The notes under the pieces: model-generated
What the model saw: only the letters and a program-made list of their open reading frames with translations
Databases searched by the model: none
What the model was told of the DNA's origin: nothing
From: Massilia agilis
Lineage (GTDB): Bacteria > Pseudomonadota > Gammaproteobacteria > Burkholderiales > Burkholderiaceae_D
Length of the DNA: 64,000 bases
Direction of reading: 5' to 3'
NCBI RefSeq assembly: GCF_024756255.1
Contig: NZ_JANUHB010000002.1
Location: forward strand, 682,001 to 746,000
Made by a program: the position numbers and the translations under genes
Shown here: piece by piece, positions 56,765 to 64,000 of the stretch
Position numbering within the stretch: the first letter of the stretch is position 1
Layout: the number at the start of each line of letters is the position of its first letter

Positions 56765-58576
56765 TCAGTTCAACCGGCTACCGGCCGGCTCGCCCGTGCT
56801 TTCGGCCGCAAGCGTGTCTGCCCTTGCGGACGGCCTGAATTTGTCCAGCGACCGCAGGAAGGTTTGTGCGTCCTGAAAGCCGATCACGCGGTCTTCTGCG
56901 ATCTCGCGGCCGCCGCGGTCGAACAGGATGATGCCGGGAGGCCCGAACAGGCCGAAGCGCTTAAGCAGCGCGCGGTCGACAGCGTCGGAGGCAGTCACGT
57001 CCGCTTGCAGCAAGACCGCGGAACGCAGCCTGTCCTGCACTTGCCGATCGCTGAAAGTGCGCCGTTCCATCTCCTTGCATGCGACGCACCAATCGGCGTA
57101 GAAGTCCAGCAGGACTGGGGTTCCGCGGCTGCCAGCCAGGGCCGCATCAAGTTCTTCCACTGACTTGATACGTTTGAACTGCAGCGCCATCCGGTCGTTG
57201 TGTTTCAGGGCGAGCGGCGACATCGCGTCGGGTGCGCCGGTTGCCGCACCAAAGAGCTGCACAGCGCCCGCCAAGACCAATGACAACGCAAGGCCCCGCG
57301 CAAGGAGATTGCGCTGGGTTGTCAGCAGAGACGCCGCATAACCCAACGCGATGGTGGCCCAGCCAAGCATCTGTACCGGCACCGGCAGCAGCGGAGACGC
57401 CAGCCACCAACCGGTTGCGAGCAACACGACCCCGAAGAACTTCTTCACGCCTTCCATCCAGGCGCCTGCGCGAGGCAGCAGGGCCCCGGCCGAAGCGCCA
57501 ACCAGCAACAGCGGCACGCTCATTCCCATGGCCAGCGAAAACAGGGCTGCGCCACCGACCAGCACATCGCGGGTTCGGCTGATGTAGACCAGGGCGCCAG
57601 CCAGCGGCGCCGCCACGCACGGCCCGACGATGAGCGCGGACAGTGCCCCCATCGTGAATACGCCGACCAGTTTGCCGGAGGACTGTCGATTGGCCGCGCC
57701 TGCCAGCATTGACTGGAGCGCGGCCGGCAGTTGCAACTGGTACACGCCGAACATCGACAGCGCCAATCCCGCCATCACAAGGCCGAAACCGCCCAGTACC
57801 CACTTGTTCTGCAGCGCCCCGGCAAGTCCCTCCCCGGCCAGGCCGGCTGCCACGCCCATGGCGGTGTAGACGAGTGCCATGCCAAGCGAGTAGGTGGCCG
57901 ACAGCAGCAAGCCACGCTTGCGGCTGGCCTGGGCAGCGTCGCCCACCACGATCGAGGACAGGATCGGCACCATCGGCAGCACGCACGGTGTGAACGCCAA
58001 TCCAAGACCGAGCAGGACGAACAGGGGCACAATCGCCAGCAACTTTTTGCCCTGCAGCGCTTGCTCGATGGCGCCCGTCCCGCCTTGCGGCGCGACTGGC
58101 GCAGCGGTGGCAATCAGCGACGCGGTGGCTTGCTGGGGCAAATAGCACAAACCGCCATCCGAGCAGCCCTGCGAATCCACCTTCAGGGTGAATGGTCCAG
58201 CGCCATGCACCGGAACCAGGATGGTCACCTGCTTGCGATAGGTCTCGACATTCTTGTTAAAGACATGGTCGAACTTGGTGACCCCGCGCGGAAAGACCGG
58301 CTCGCCCAAGCTAGCGCCACTGGCGGCAAAGTGGAACCGCTCGCGATACATGTAATAGCCTTCTGCGATACGGAAGTTGACCGCCACCGTGCTTGCATCG
58401 GCCATCCGGGCGCTGAACTGGAACGCTGCCTCCGGCTCCAGGAAAGGCGCTTCGGCGCGCGCCTGGCCGCCGGAACCGGCGAGCACCGCCAGCACGAGCA
58501 GCACAATGTGCACGTCAGTGACTGTGCGCAGGGCACGCATCAGTTTGAAAATAATTGAGCTCATGGGATCTTTCAT
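56765..58576 (-). CDS. dsbD: Thiol:disulfide interchange protein DsbD
   Basis: 603 residues. A signal peptide and the periplasmic alpha domain (with DSQGCSDGGLCYLP, the two redox cysteines) are followed by eight membrane segments carrying the beta-domain cysteines (FTPCVLPMVPIL and VGPCVAAPLAG) and a C-terminal thioredoxin-like gamma domain with CVAC. All six redox cysteines are present. It passes electrons from cytosolic thioredoxin to periplasmic acceptors. The start could also be the ATG at 58564. It lies 25 bp after the TlpA-like gene, an obvious acceptor. Confidence 0.94.
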   Translation of the reverse strand: MKDPMSSIIFKLMRALRTVTDVHIVLLVLAVLAGSGGQARAEAPFLEPEAAFQFSARMADASTVAVNFRIAEGYYMYRERFHFAASGASLGEPVFPRGVTKFDHVFNKNVETYRKQVTILVPVHGAGPFTLKVDSQGCSDGGLCYLPQQATASLIATAAPVAPQGGTGAIEQALQGKKLLAIVPLFVLLGLGLAFTPCVLPMVPILSSIVVGDAAQASRKRGLLLSATYSLGMALVYTAMGVAAGLAGEGLAGALQNKWVLGGFGLVMAGLALSMFGVYQLQLPAALQSMLAGAANRQSSGKLVGVFTMGALSALIVGPCVAAPLAGALVYISRTRDVLVGGAALFSLAMGMSVPLLLVGASAGALLPRAGAWMEGVKKFFGVVLLATGWWLASPLLPVPVQMLGWATIALGYAASLLTTQRNLLARGLALSLVLAGAVQLFGAATGAPDAMSPLALKHNDRMALQFKRIKSVEELDAALAGSRGTPVLLDFYADWCVACKEMERRTFSDRQVQDRLRSAVLLQADVTASDAVDRALLKRFGLFGPPGIILFDRGGREIAEDRVIGFQDAQTFLRSLDKFRPSARADTLAAESTGEPAGSRLN

Positions 58577-58601
58577 GAATAGGGCGAATGACGCGGCGCT
58601 C

Positions 58602-59675
58602 TCAATGCGCCTTCAATTGCCTGACTGCCTCGGCCAAACCACGGTCGTTCGGCCCAAGCACTCGCCTCACCCGATTGTTGGCATCGACAAGGACCACCGT
58701 GGGAAACTGTCGAACCCCGAACGCGCCGAACACCTCGCCATTGCGGTCGAGTACCATGGGAATGGTGGTCTTGTGCGCTTGCGCATACCCGGCCAGTTCT
58801 TTGGCGCTTGTCCAGAGCGGGGCCGAGATGGCCAGCCACTGAACGCCCCGCTCCCCGGCAAGCTTTTCTGCTTCGATGCGGACCCGCTTGCAGGCCTGTG
58901 CGACGGCCGGGCGACTGTCAGCCAGATAGGTTTCGCACCAGGGCGAGAAGAAATACAGCGCCCGGGATTCTCCAGGCTTGAAGGACAACGGCTTGCCGTC
59001 GATGGTCTCGAGCGTGAGTCCCTTCACCTCGTCGCCGACCTTTAACGTCGCCGGCACGGCTAATTGCGGTGCCAATGCAACGGCGCCATGCGCAGCCTTT
59101 TCCGTGACCACCTTCTCCAATGCCGCGTCCAGCTGCCGGTCGGCCAGATGTCCCACATATTCGATGCGCCCATCGGTGCCGATCAGGACGTGTTGCGGCG
59201 TAACGCGCAGGTTCAGCTTGCGGCCAAGGCTGCCGTCGTCGATGACGATCGGCATGTGCAGCCCGTGCTTCGTGCGGTAGGCGGCGACATCGGCCACGGT
59301 CTCGCTAAAGCCCGTATTCACTGCAATCACCTCGATACGGTCCTTGTACTTCTCGTAGATTTTTTCGAAACCCGGCATCTGCTCACGGCATGGAACGCAC
59401 CAGGTTGCCCAGAATTTGAGGTAGACCGGCTTTTTCCCGTAAAACGAAGCGAGCTCGATATGCTTTCCGTCGAGTGTCGTCAGGGACGCGTTCGGCGCCG
59501 GCTGTCCAATCAGGGACTGGCCGGCGATGGCGGCGCGGCTGTTGCCGTCGCCCGAGGGGTCGGCGGTCGCGGTGGCGGGCAGCCCGGCTTGCACTTGGGC
59601 GGCTGCGCAGAGCGGATAAGACGCCGCCAACACAAGGATTGCCGCAAGCGGCTTGATGATATGTTTGCTTTGCAT
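58602..59675 (-). CDS. Tandem thioredoxin-fold (TlpA-like) periplasmic protein
   Basis: 357 residues from the ATG at 59675, which opens a signal peptide (IIKPLAAILVLAASYPLCAAAQ). The first TlpA/ResA-like domain has FWATWCVPCREQMPGF with both cysteines. The second (from about residue 235) keeps the fold (LYFFSPWCETYLADSRP, FPTVVLVDANN) but has WCETY in place of CxxC, so only one cysteine remains. It may be a substrate or chaperone domain. It is the first gene of the DsbD-EamA operon, divergent from a MocR regulator. Confidence 0.88.
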   Translation of the reverse strand: MQSKHIIKPLAAILVLAASYPLCAAAQVQAGLPATATADPSGDGNSRAAIAGQSLIGQPAPNASLTTLDGKHIELASFYGKKPVYLKFWATWCVPCREQMPGFEKIYEKYKDRIEVIAVNTGFSETVADVAAYRTKHGLHMPIVIDDGSLGRKLNLRVTPQHVLIGTDGRIEYVGHLADRQLDAALEKVVTEKAAHGAVALAPQLAVPATLKVGDEVKGLTLETIDGKPLSFKPGESRALYFFSPWCETYLADSRPAVAQACKRVRIEAEKLAGERGVQWLAISAPLWTSAKELAGYAQAHKTTIPMVLDRNGEVFGAFGVRQFPTVVLVDANNRVRRVLGPNDRGLAEAVRQLKAH

Positions 59676-59738
59676 GACTTGGTCTATGGATGGAGACGGT
59701 CCCATCGTACCCGCCACATAGGCCGACAAATAGATGCA

Positions 59739-59756
59739 AGAACGACCAAAAGTTCT
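59739..59756. promoter_or_regulatory. Inverted repeat between TlpA-like and MocR genes
   Basis: AGAAC-N8-GTTCT lies 14 bp before the mocR ATG. It is a candidate operator for the MocR protein; MocR sites are often direct repeats, so the assignment is tentative. Confidence 0.35.
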
Positions 59757-59770
59757 GTACCATTCGAGGG

Positions 59771-61213
59771 ATGACCTTGCACAAAAATCCTGAAAGCGCC
59801 CTTCGGTCGGGGAGCTTTCCTGTAGAAATCGATCGGACCTGCCGGGAATCGCTCGTGGACCAGATCAGCTCGGCAATCGAGCGGGCGATCCGCGAAGGCC
59901 GGTTGGGCCCCGGAACGCGGCTGCCGTCCTGGCACGACCTGGCGGTCCAGTTGGGCGTTGCGCGCGGGACCGTACGGATGGCCTACGAAAACCTGCGCGA
60001 CCAGCAACTGATCGTGACCGCCGGTGCTGCCGGAACACGCGTTGCCGAGCATGCGCGTCCGGCCGCGACACATACGGGCGCCGAAGGAGCCGCTCCCGCG
60101 TCGGCACCACCGGGCAGGCCGGCCATCTTCCAGGTTGGCGTACCGGCGCACGATGCGTTCCCGTTCAAGACCTGGTCACGCATCATGGGAAGAGCCGCCC
60201 GGGCGGCGGCCGCAGCCCCTGTCGGATACCCGGACCCATTCGGGGAACGCGAGCTACGCACCGAAATTGCCGCTTATCTCAGCATTGCTCGCGGCATCGA
60301 ATGCACGGCCTCGCAGATTTTCATTACCAACGGGTTCGGCAGTGCGCTCGCGGCGGCGCTACGCGCGCTTGGCGCGACGGGTGAAAGTGCCTGGGTGGAG
60401 GAACCGGGTTTTACGGTGGCGCGCGAGATACTGGCCATGGCCGGTATCACCCCAATTCCAGTGCCGGTTGACGCCGAGGGGTTGAACGTGGCGGCCGGCG
60501 TGGCGGCGGCGCCGCAAGCATCGTTCGCGGTTGTCACCCCCGGGCAGCATGCCCCGTTGGGTATGACGCTGTCTTTGCGCCGGCGGCACGCGCTGCTGGA
60601 TTGGGCCGCGACCGCGCAGGCGTGGGTGATCGAGGACGACTACCTCGGCGAACTGCAGCTCCAAGGCCGCGCCACGCCCGGGCTGGCCTCGCTGGACCGC
60701 AATGGCAGGGTTCTCCACATCGGAACGTTCAGCAAGACGATCAATCCGAGCCTGCGCGTCGCTTTCCTCATGGTTCCCCGTCCGCTGGTGGACAAGGTAG
60801 CGAGCGTGATCAGCACATCTACACCGGCGCCCGCGCCCTCCGTTCAACTGGCGGTGGCGGAGTTCATGCGTGGCGGGCACTACCTACGCCATCTGCGCCG
60901 CATGAAGCGGCTGTATGCCGAGCGCAGGCGCATCCTCATGCAGTGCCTGCGCGAGCTGTCCCTTCCATGCGTCGAGGCAGGACTGGCCGCCCTGGTGCCA
61001 TTACCAGACGGGGTGCGGGACATCGACGTGGTCGCAAAGGCTCGCCAGCTGGGCATGATGCCATCCGCCCTGTCCTGGTGGCATTCACAGCCACAAGCGC
61101 ACGGCAACGGCTTGCTGCTGGGCGTGACGAATCTGCCGGAGGAGCGTATCGCCGAACACTGCAAGCGCCTGGCCGAGGTCCTGGCTGGCATGCAGGTGCA
61201 GCTGGACAACTGA
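59771..61213 (+). CDS. MocR/PdxR-type regulator (GntR-HTH fused to aminotransferase fold)
   Basis: 480 residues from the ATG at 59771. The GntR winged helix (SLVDQISSAIERAIREGRLGPGTRLPSWHDLAVQLGVARGTVRMAYENLR) is joined by an Ala/Pro linker to a type-I PLP aminotransferase fold, with the PLP lysine in GTFSKTINPSLR and the GYPDPFGERELR motif. MocR proteins sense PLP-linked amino compounds and regulate divergent genes. Here the divergent genes are for thiol/disulfide exchange and an EamA exporter, an unusual pairing. Confidence 0.92.
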   Translation: MTLHKNPESALRSGSFPVEIDRTCRESLVDQISSAIERAIREGRLGPGTRLPSWHDLAVQLGVARGTVRMAYENLRDQQLIVTAGAAGTRVAEHARPAATHTGAEGAAPASAPPGRPAIFQVGVPAHDAFPFKTWSRIMGRAARAAAAAPVGYPDPFGERELRTEIAAYLSIARGIECTASQIFITNGFGSALAAALRALGATGESAWVEEPGFTVAREILAMAGITPIPVPVDAEGLNVAAGVAAAPQASFAVVTPGQHAPLGMTLSLRRRHALLDWAATAQAWVIEDDYLGELQLQGRATPGLASLDRNGRVLHIGTFSKTINPSLRVAFLMVPRPLVDKVASVISTSTPAPAPSVQLAVAEFMRGGHYLRHLRRMKRLYAERRRILMQCLRELSLPCVEAGLAALVPLPDGVRDIDVVAKARQLGMMPSALSWWHSQPQAHGNGLLLGVTNLPEERIAEHCKRLAEVLAGMQVQLDN

Positions 61214-61221
61214 CTGTCGGC

Positions 61222-61248
61222 TGTCACAAATCAGCGGCCTCCCACGTC
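61222..61248 (+). promoter_or_regulatory. ECF41-type promoter
   Basis: TGTCACA (61222-61228) and CGTC (61245-61248) are 16 bp apart. This is the autoregulated target-promoter layout described for ECF41 sigma factors and lies 55 bp before the decarboxylase gene. Confidence 0.75.
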
Positions 61249-61303
61249 TAGTGATTTGAGGGCGGCGCATTTCGCGCCGCACCCGAACACAGAAAGGATG
61301 ACC

Positions 61304-61768
61304 ATGTCGAAGACAGCCCGTATCAATATCCTCAATCACGCTCCCGCCAACCTGCAGGCCATGCTGAACCTGTCCCATTCGGTCAGGAACAGTTCGCTTG
61401 GTGAACGGCTGGTCGAACTCGTGCTGCTGCGCCTCTCCCAGATCAACGGTTGCGGCATGTGCGTGGACATGCACTGGCGCCACCTGATGGGCATGGACAT
61501 GGATCCGCGCCACCTGAACGCGGTCGCCGTCTGGCGCGAGGCGCCCTTCTTCACGGACCGCGAACGCGCCGCGCTGCGCTGGGCAGAGATCGTCAACGGC
61601 CAGCCGCACACCGACGCCACCGACGAGGAATTCGCGCTGGTCCGCGAACACTTTTCCGAGACCGAAGTGGTCGAGCTCGGATATGCTGTTGCGGTGATCA
61701 AGGGCTGGAATATGTTCAACCTCAGTTTGCGCAACCCGATTCCGGTGGTGCCGCTGCCAGGCATGTAA
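61304..61768 (+). CDS. Carboxymuconolactone decarboxylase/AhpD-like protein
   Basis: 154 residues. The ATG at 61304 has GAAAGG 6 nt upstream (an in-frame ATG at 61298 overlaps that site). The CMD motif is intact: NGCGMCVDMHWRHL, a CxxC with a following His as in AhpD, so thiol-based redox or peroxidase activity is likely. It lies 12 bp before an ECF41 sigma gene, the standard COE partner arrangement of that sigma group. Confidence 0.92.
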   Translation: MSKTARINILNHAPANLQAMLNLSHSVRNSSLGERLVELVLLRLSQINGCGMCVDMHWRHLMGMDMDPRHLNAVAVWREAPFFTDRERAALRWAEIVNGQPHTDATDEEFALVREHFSETEVVELGYAVAVIKGWNMFNLSLRNPIPVVPLPGM

Positions 61769-61780
61769 AGGCCGGGCGCC

Positions 61781-62665
61781 ATGCACCAGCAAGACGATAT
61801 GGCCGCAGAAGTGATCTTCGCCAGGCTACGCGCCCGGCTGTTCTCGGCCGCCTACCGCATGCTTGGCACGCGCGCCGATGCAGAGGATGTGGTCCAGGAC
61901 GCATGGCTGCGCTGGCAAGCGGCCGATCGCGCCCGCCTGAGATCGGCGGAAGCCTGGCTGGTCACCGTGACCACGCGCCTGGCGCTTGACCGCCTGCGTG
62001 AACGCAAGGCCGAGCGCGAGAGCTACATCGGAACGTGGCTGCCCGAGCCGCTCGTCGAGTTGGACGAGAACACGCCCGAGACGGCGGCCGAACTGGCCAG
62101 CGATGTCTCGCTCGCGCTGCTGTGGGCACTTGAGCGCCTGGGCGCGGAGGAGCGCGCGGCGTTCCTGCTGCGCCAGGCGTTCGACCAGGACTACAGCGAC
62201 ATCGCGGCCTTGCTGCAAACCAGCGAAGCCAACAGCCGTCAACTGGTGCACCGCGCCCAGAAGAAAGTTGTCGAGGAAAGCCCTCGCTTCCGGCCGACCC
62301 CGCAAGCCCATCGGGCGCTGCTGGCTGCCTTCATGCAGGCGGCCCGCAACGCCGACCGCGAAGCGATGAAGGCCTTGCTGTCGCCTGAAGTGAGGCTGGT
62401 GAGCGATGGCGGGGGCAAGGTGCCATCGTTCCACCGCATCTTGCGAGGCGCCGGGCGCATCGCCGGGCTGTATTGGGCGGCGGAGCATGCGTATCCGGGA
62501 CAGGTGCGCTACCGGATGGCGCGGATCAACGGCGAGCCTGGGTTGCTGCGGTACGTCAACGACATGATCGAGTCCACCCAATCGTTCCACATTGAGGACG
62601 GGCGAATCGCGACGGTGTTTGTGGTGCGCAACCCAGACAAACTGGCCCGCGTGCCGGTTGCCTGA
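61781..62665 (+). CDS. ECF41 family RNA polymerase sigma factor with SnoaL-like domain
   Basis: 294 residues. Sigma regions 2 and 4 (LFSAAYRMLGTRADAEDVVQDAWLRW and ERAAFLLRQAFDQDYSDIAALLQTSEANSRQLVHRAQ) are followed by a SnoaL-like C-terminal domain of ~120 residues. The three ECF41 hallmark motifs are visible: WLPEP in the linker, DGGGK in the extension and NPDKL at the end. The extension acts as a built-in anti-sigma/activating domain, replacing a separate anti-sigma factor. It probably transcribes its own operon from the site at 61222. Confidence 0.95.
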   Translation: MHQQDDMAAEVIFARLRARLFSAAYRMLGTRADAEDVVQDAWLRWQAADRARLRSAEAWLVTVTTRLALDRLRERKAERESYIGTWLPEPLVELDENTPETAAELASDVSLALLWALERLGAEERAAFLLRQAFDQDYSDIAALLQTSEANSRQLVHRAQKKVVEESPRFRPTPQAHRALLAAFMQAARNADREAMKALLSPEVRLVSDGGGKVPSFHRILRGAGRIAGLYWAAEHAYPGQVRYRMARINGEPGLLRYVNDMIESTQSFHIEDGRIATVFVVRNPDKLARVPVA

Positions 62666-62811
62666 TTATGGCCGCCCGGCCAGCCTCGATAACAGTCGAG
62701 TCGGATAATTGGCTTCAGTCGACGGCGACTTGCAGAATATGCGCGACCTCTTCAGAGCTCGAACCGCTGCAACGAATCATGTGCTACCAATACAAACCTC
62801 AGACCAGACCA

Positions 62812-63198
62812 CTATCTAGGGACACCGGCCGCTGCGCAGTCGTCGCTTTCGGTCTGCTTCCACACCTTGTAGTTGGCATCGTCTTTGGCCTGCAGAAATG
62901 CGGCAGATACCATACCAGCCTGCACGCACCTATCCATTGCAGAGCCAGATGTCTTCGCAATGTCATATTGTTTGACTGCGTCGTTGGCAACTTGCATTTC
63001 GATTTTGGCCAGATCTCTGGCTGCCTGCTGCTCTAGTCCACCGCCAAAATAGAACCAGATAATGCCAACGGCCATCACGCCACCAAGCACCGCAGATATC
63101 GTGTTTGTCTTATTTTTAGGGGCGACTCCACATTGTGGGCAGGTTTTAGCTTCACTACTAATCTGAGCGCCGCATTCGTGACACGCTTGTAGGGGCAT
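62812..63198 (-). CDS. Zinc-ribbon membrane protein, hypothetical
   Basis: 128 residues from the ATG at 63198 (GAGGAAGAATT upstream). An N-terminal zinc ribbon (CHECGAQISSEAKTCPQC) is followed by one membrane helix (ISAVLGGVMAVGIIWFYFGG) and a helical extracytoplasmic part with two cysteines (DRCVQAGM, SDDCAAAG). The gene is A/T-richer than its neighbours. The function is unknown. Confidence 0.75.
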   Translation of the reverse strand: MPLQACHECGAQISSEAKTCPQCGVAPKNKTNTISAVLGGVMAVGIIWFYFGGGLEQQAARDLAKIEMQVANDAVKQYDIAKTSGSAMDRCVQAGMVSAAFLQAKDDANYKVWKQTESDDCAAAGVPR

Positions 63199-63563
63199 AA
63201 TTCTTCCTCGTTCATAGCCACTTTGGGCGAGGTTTAAACAATGCCTCGATAGTATCAAAATTCCAGCGAGAAACTATTAATATCCATAAGCAAAGCCTCA
63301 GCGAATGAAGCGTAGCGGGCGGCTGGGGCGACGATCACCACACTGCCGCCGCAGGGTACGGGCAGCACCGCGCGCGGCCTGTAGCGGCGTGTATGCCTGC
63401 TGGGAAGGAACAGCAAACACACAGTTATTCGGGCATGCCCGCTAAGGGCTTGCTGGGCTTGTGGTTAGGCAGGCAGCATCCGCATTGCATAAGCACAGCG
63501 TAACGCTAGGCGGCGCATCCGGCCGCTGAACCCAGCATGCATGGAGCTTTCAGATATTCACAG
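63199..63563. other. Non-coding stretch near window end
   Basis: 365 bases without a supported gene. It holds a perfect 12-bp palindrome CGGGCATGCCCG at 63430-63441 and GC-rich tracts with no clear promoter. It may be junk at an island edge. Confidence 0.45.
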
Positions 63564-64000
63564 CTACTTGAAAAGTCCGATACGAATTGCTTCAGCATCA
63601 ACGGCAGAGATAATCGTCCCTACCTTGTCGGCAAGCAAATTGAGGACGCCTTCCGCTGGGTGCCCGACAACTATCTCCGGTTCGCAGAAAGCTACAAGAG
63701 TCCGAACGTCCATTTTGATTTGGTAATCGTCGGTCTTTCCAGGGGATATACGGCTCAATTCAAGTTCATTCTTTGTGTAGTCCCAGCGCGGAATTCTGAG
63801 CTGATACGAGCCAGTCCCCTTGTTTCCGACGAAACTGAGTCGATAGCTGTTAGACATCGACGCCATTGCGTTCAATAACCGATGCTTGTTGCCATTGCAC
63901 AACTTGTTCATGGCCCAAAGGAAGTCGTCACCGCCTCGATAAGGCTTGAACGAAACCATTAAATCGAAAATTTGTTTGGGTATCTCTTTTGATCCGCTGC
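63564..64000 (-). CDS. Hypothetical protein, 5' end outside window
   Basis: The frame is open from the right edge (…KEIPKQIFDLMVSFKPYRGGDDFLWAMNKLCNGNKH…) to the stop at 63564, about 144 residues. The PYRGGDDFLWAMNKL..NKHRLL segment is a motif I have seen in uncharacterised proteins near accessory loci. No enzyme motif is evident. Base composition is low-GC for this genome, which points to acquired DNA. Confidence 0.6.
   Translation of the reverse strand, partial: SGSKEIPKQIFDLMVSFKPYRGGDDFLWAMNKLCNGNKHRLLNAMASMSNSYRLSFVGNKGTGSYQLRIPRWDYTKNELELSRISPGKTDDYQIKMDVRTLVAFCEPEIVVGHPAEGVLNLLADKVGTIISAVDAEAIRIGLFK

Overview
The window is GC-rich chromosomal DNA that reads as a betaproteobacterium of the family Oxalobacteraceae (Massilia/Telluria-like). 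The basis is the gene content (PhbB-type reductase, Gcr-type 'site-specific recombinase', patatin with DUF3734-like tail, MipA/OmpA envelope proteins, DUF4398 and glycine-zipper lipoproteins) and the strong G/C third-position bias; no 16S gene or species marker is present. No tRNA, rRNA or CRISPR array was seen.

Layout. 0-9.3 kb: end of an inositol-monophosphatase gene, the DEAD-box helicase rhlE, a chemoreceptor, a MarR regulator with its MFS pump, a sugar isomerase, a VOC protein, a lipoprotein pair and a DksA/TraR zinc-finger protein. 9.3-36.3 kb: a long envelope and stress block of many small lipoproteins, glycine-zipper and membrane proteins, OmpA proteins, a YqjD/YqjE-like operon, a ferritin-like protein, AsmA, a patatin, a Crp/Fnr-type regulator, a NUDIX hydrolase, a branched-chain aminotransferase, a Gcr-family membrane protein and a phospholipase D. 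36.3-38 kb: a lower-GC patch with a GNAT and a PadR regulator plus membrane partner, probably acquired. 38-50 kb: a lipid-phosphate operon (PAP2, lipid kinase, metallophosphatase), a small gene behind two tandem LexA-type boxes, an orphan sulfate-binding protein, short-chain dehydrogenases, a porin, regulators, a ceramidase-like protein and VIT/EamA transporters. 50-55 kb: a LysR/old-yellow-enzyme pair followed by about 3 kb of decayed DNA (toxin-like scraps, Sel1 protein, XRE and CHC2-primase remnants), closed by a second, truncated copy of the old-yellow-enzyme 3' end. 55-64 kb: a methyltransferase, DMT exporter, DsbD and TlpA-like thiol proteins divergent from a MocR regulator, an ECF41 sigma factor with its carboxymuconolactone-decarboxylase partner, and two genes in lower-GC DNA.

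How the parts work together. The main signal is a shared upstream element in the envelope/stress block: a palindrome GTNCG-N4-CGNAC found at eleven upstream positions between 10.8 and 32.5 kb. In nine of them its centre lies 29.5 bp from the first base of a plausible -10 hexamer, the geometry of a class II CRP/FNR activator site at -41.5. One copy sits between the Crp/Fnr-type gene at 27.2-28.0 kb and its divergent neighbour, with a -10 at the same distance on both strands. I infer a local, autoregulated envelope-stress regulon that I cannot match to a described one. A second recurrent structure is a palindromic repeat built on GTAGGGTGGGCA, which occupies four convergent gaps in the same block.
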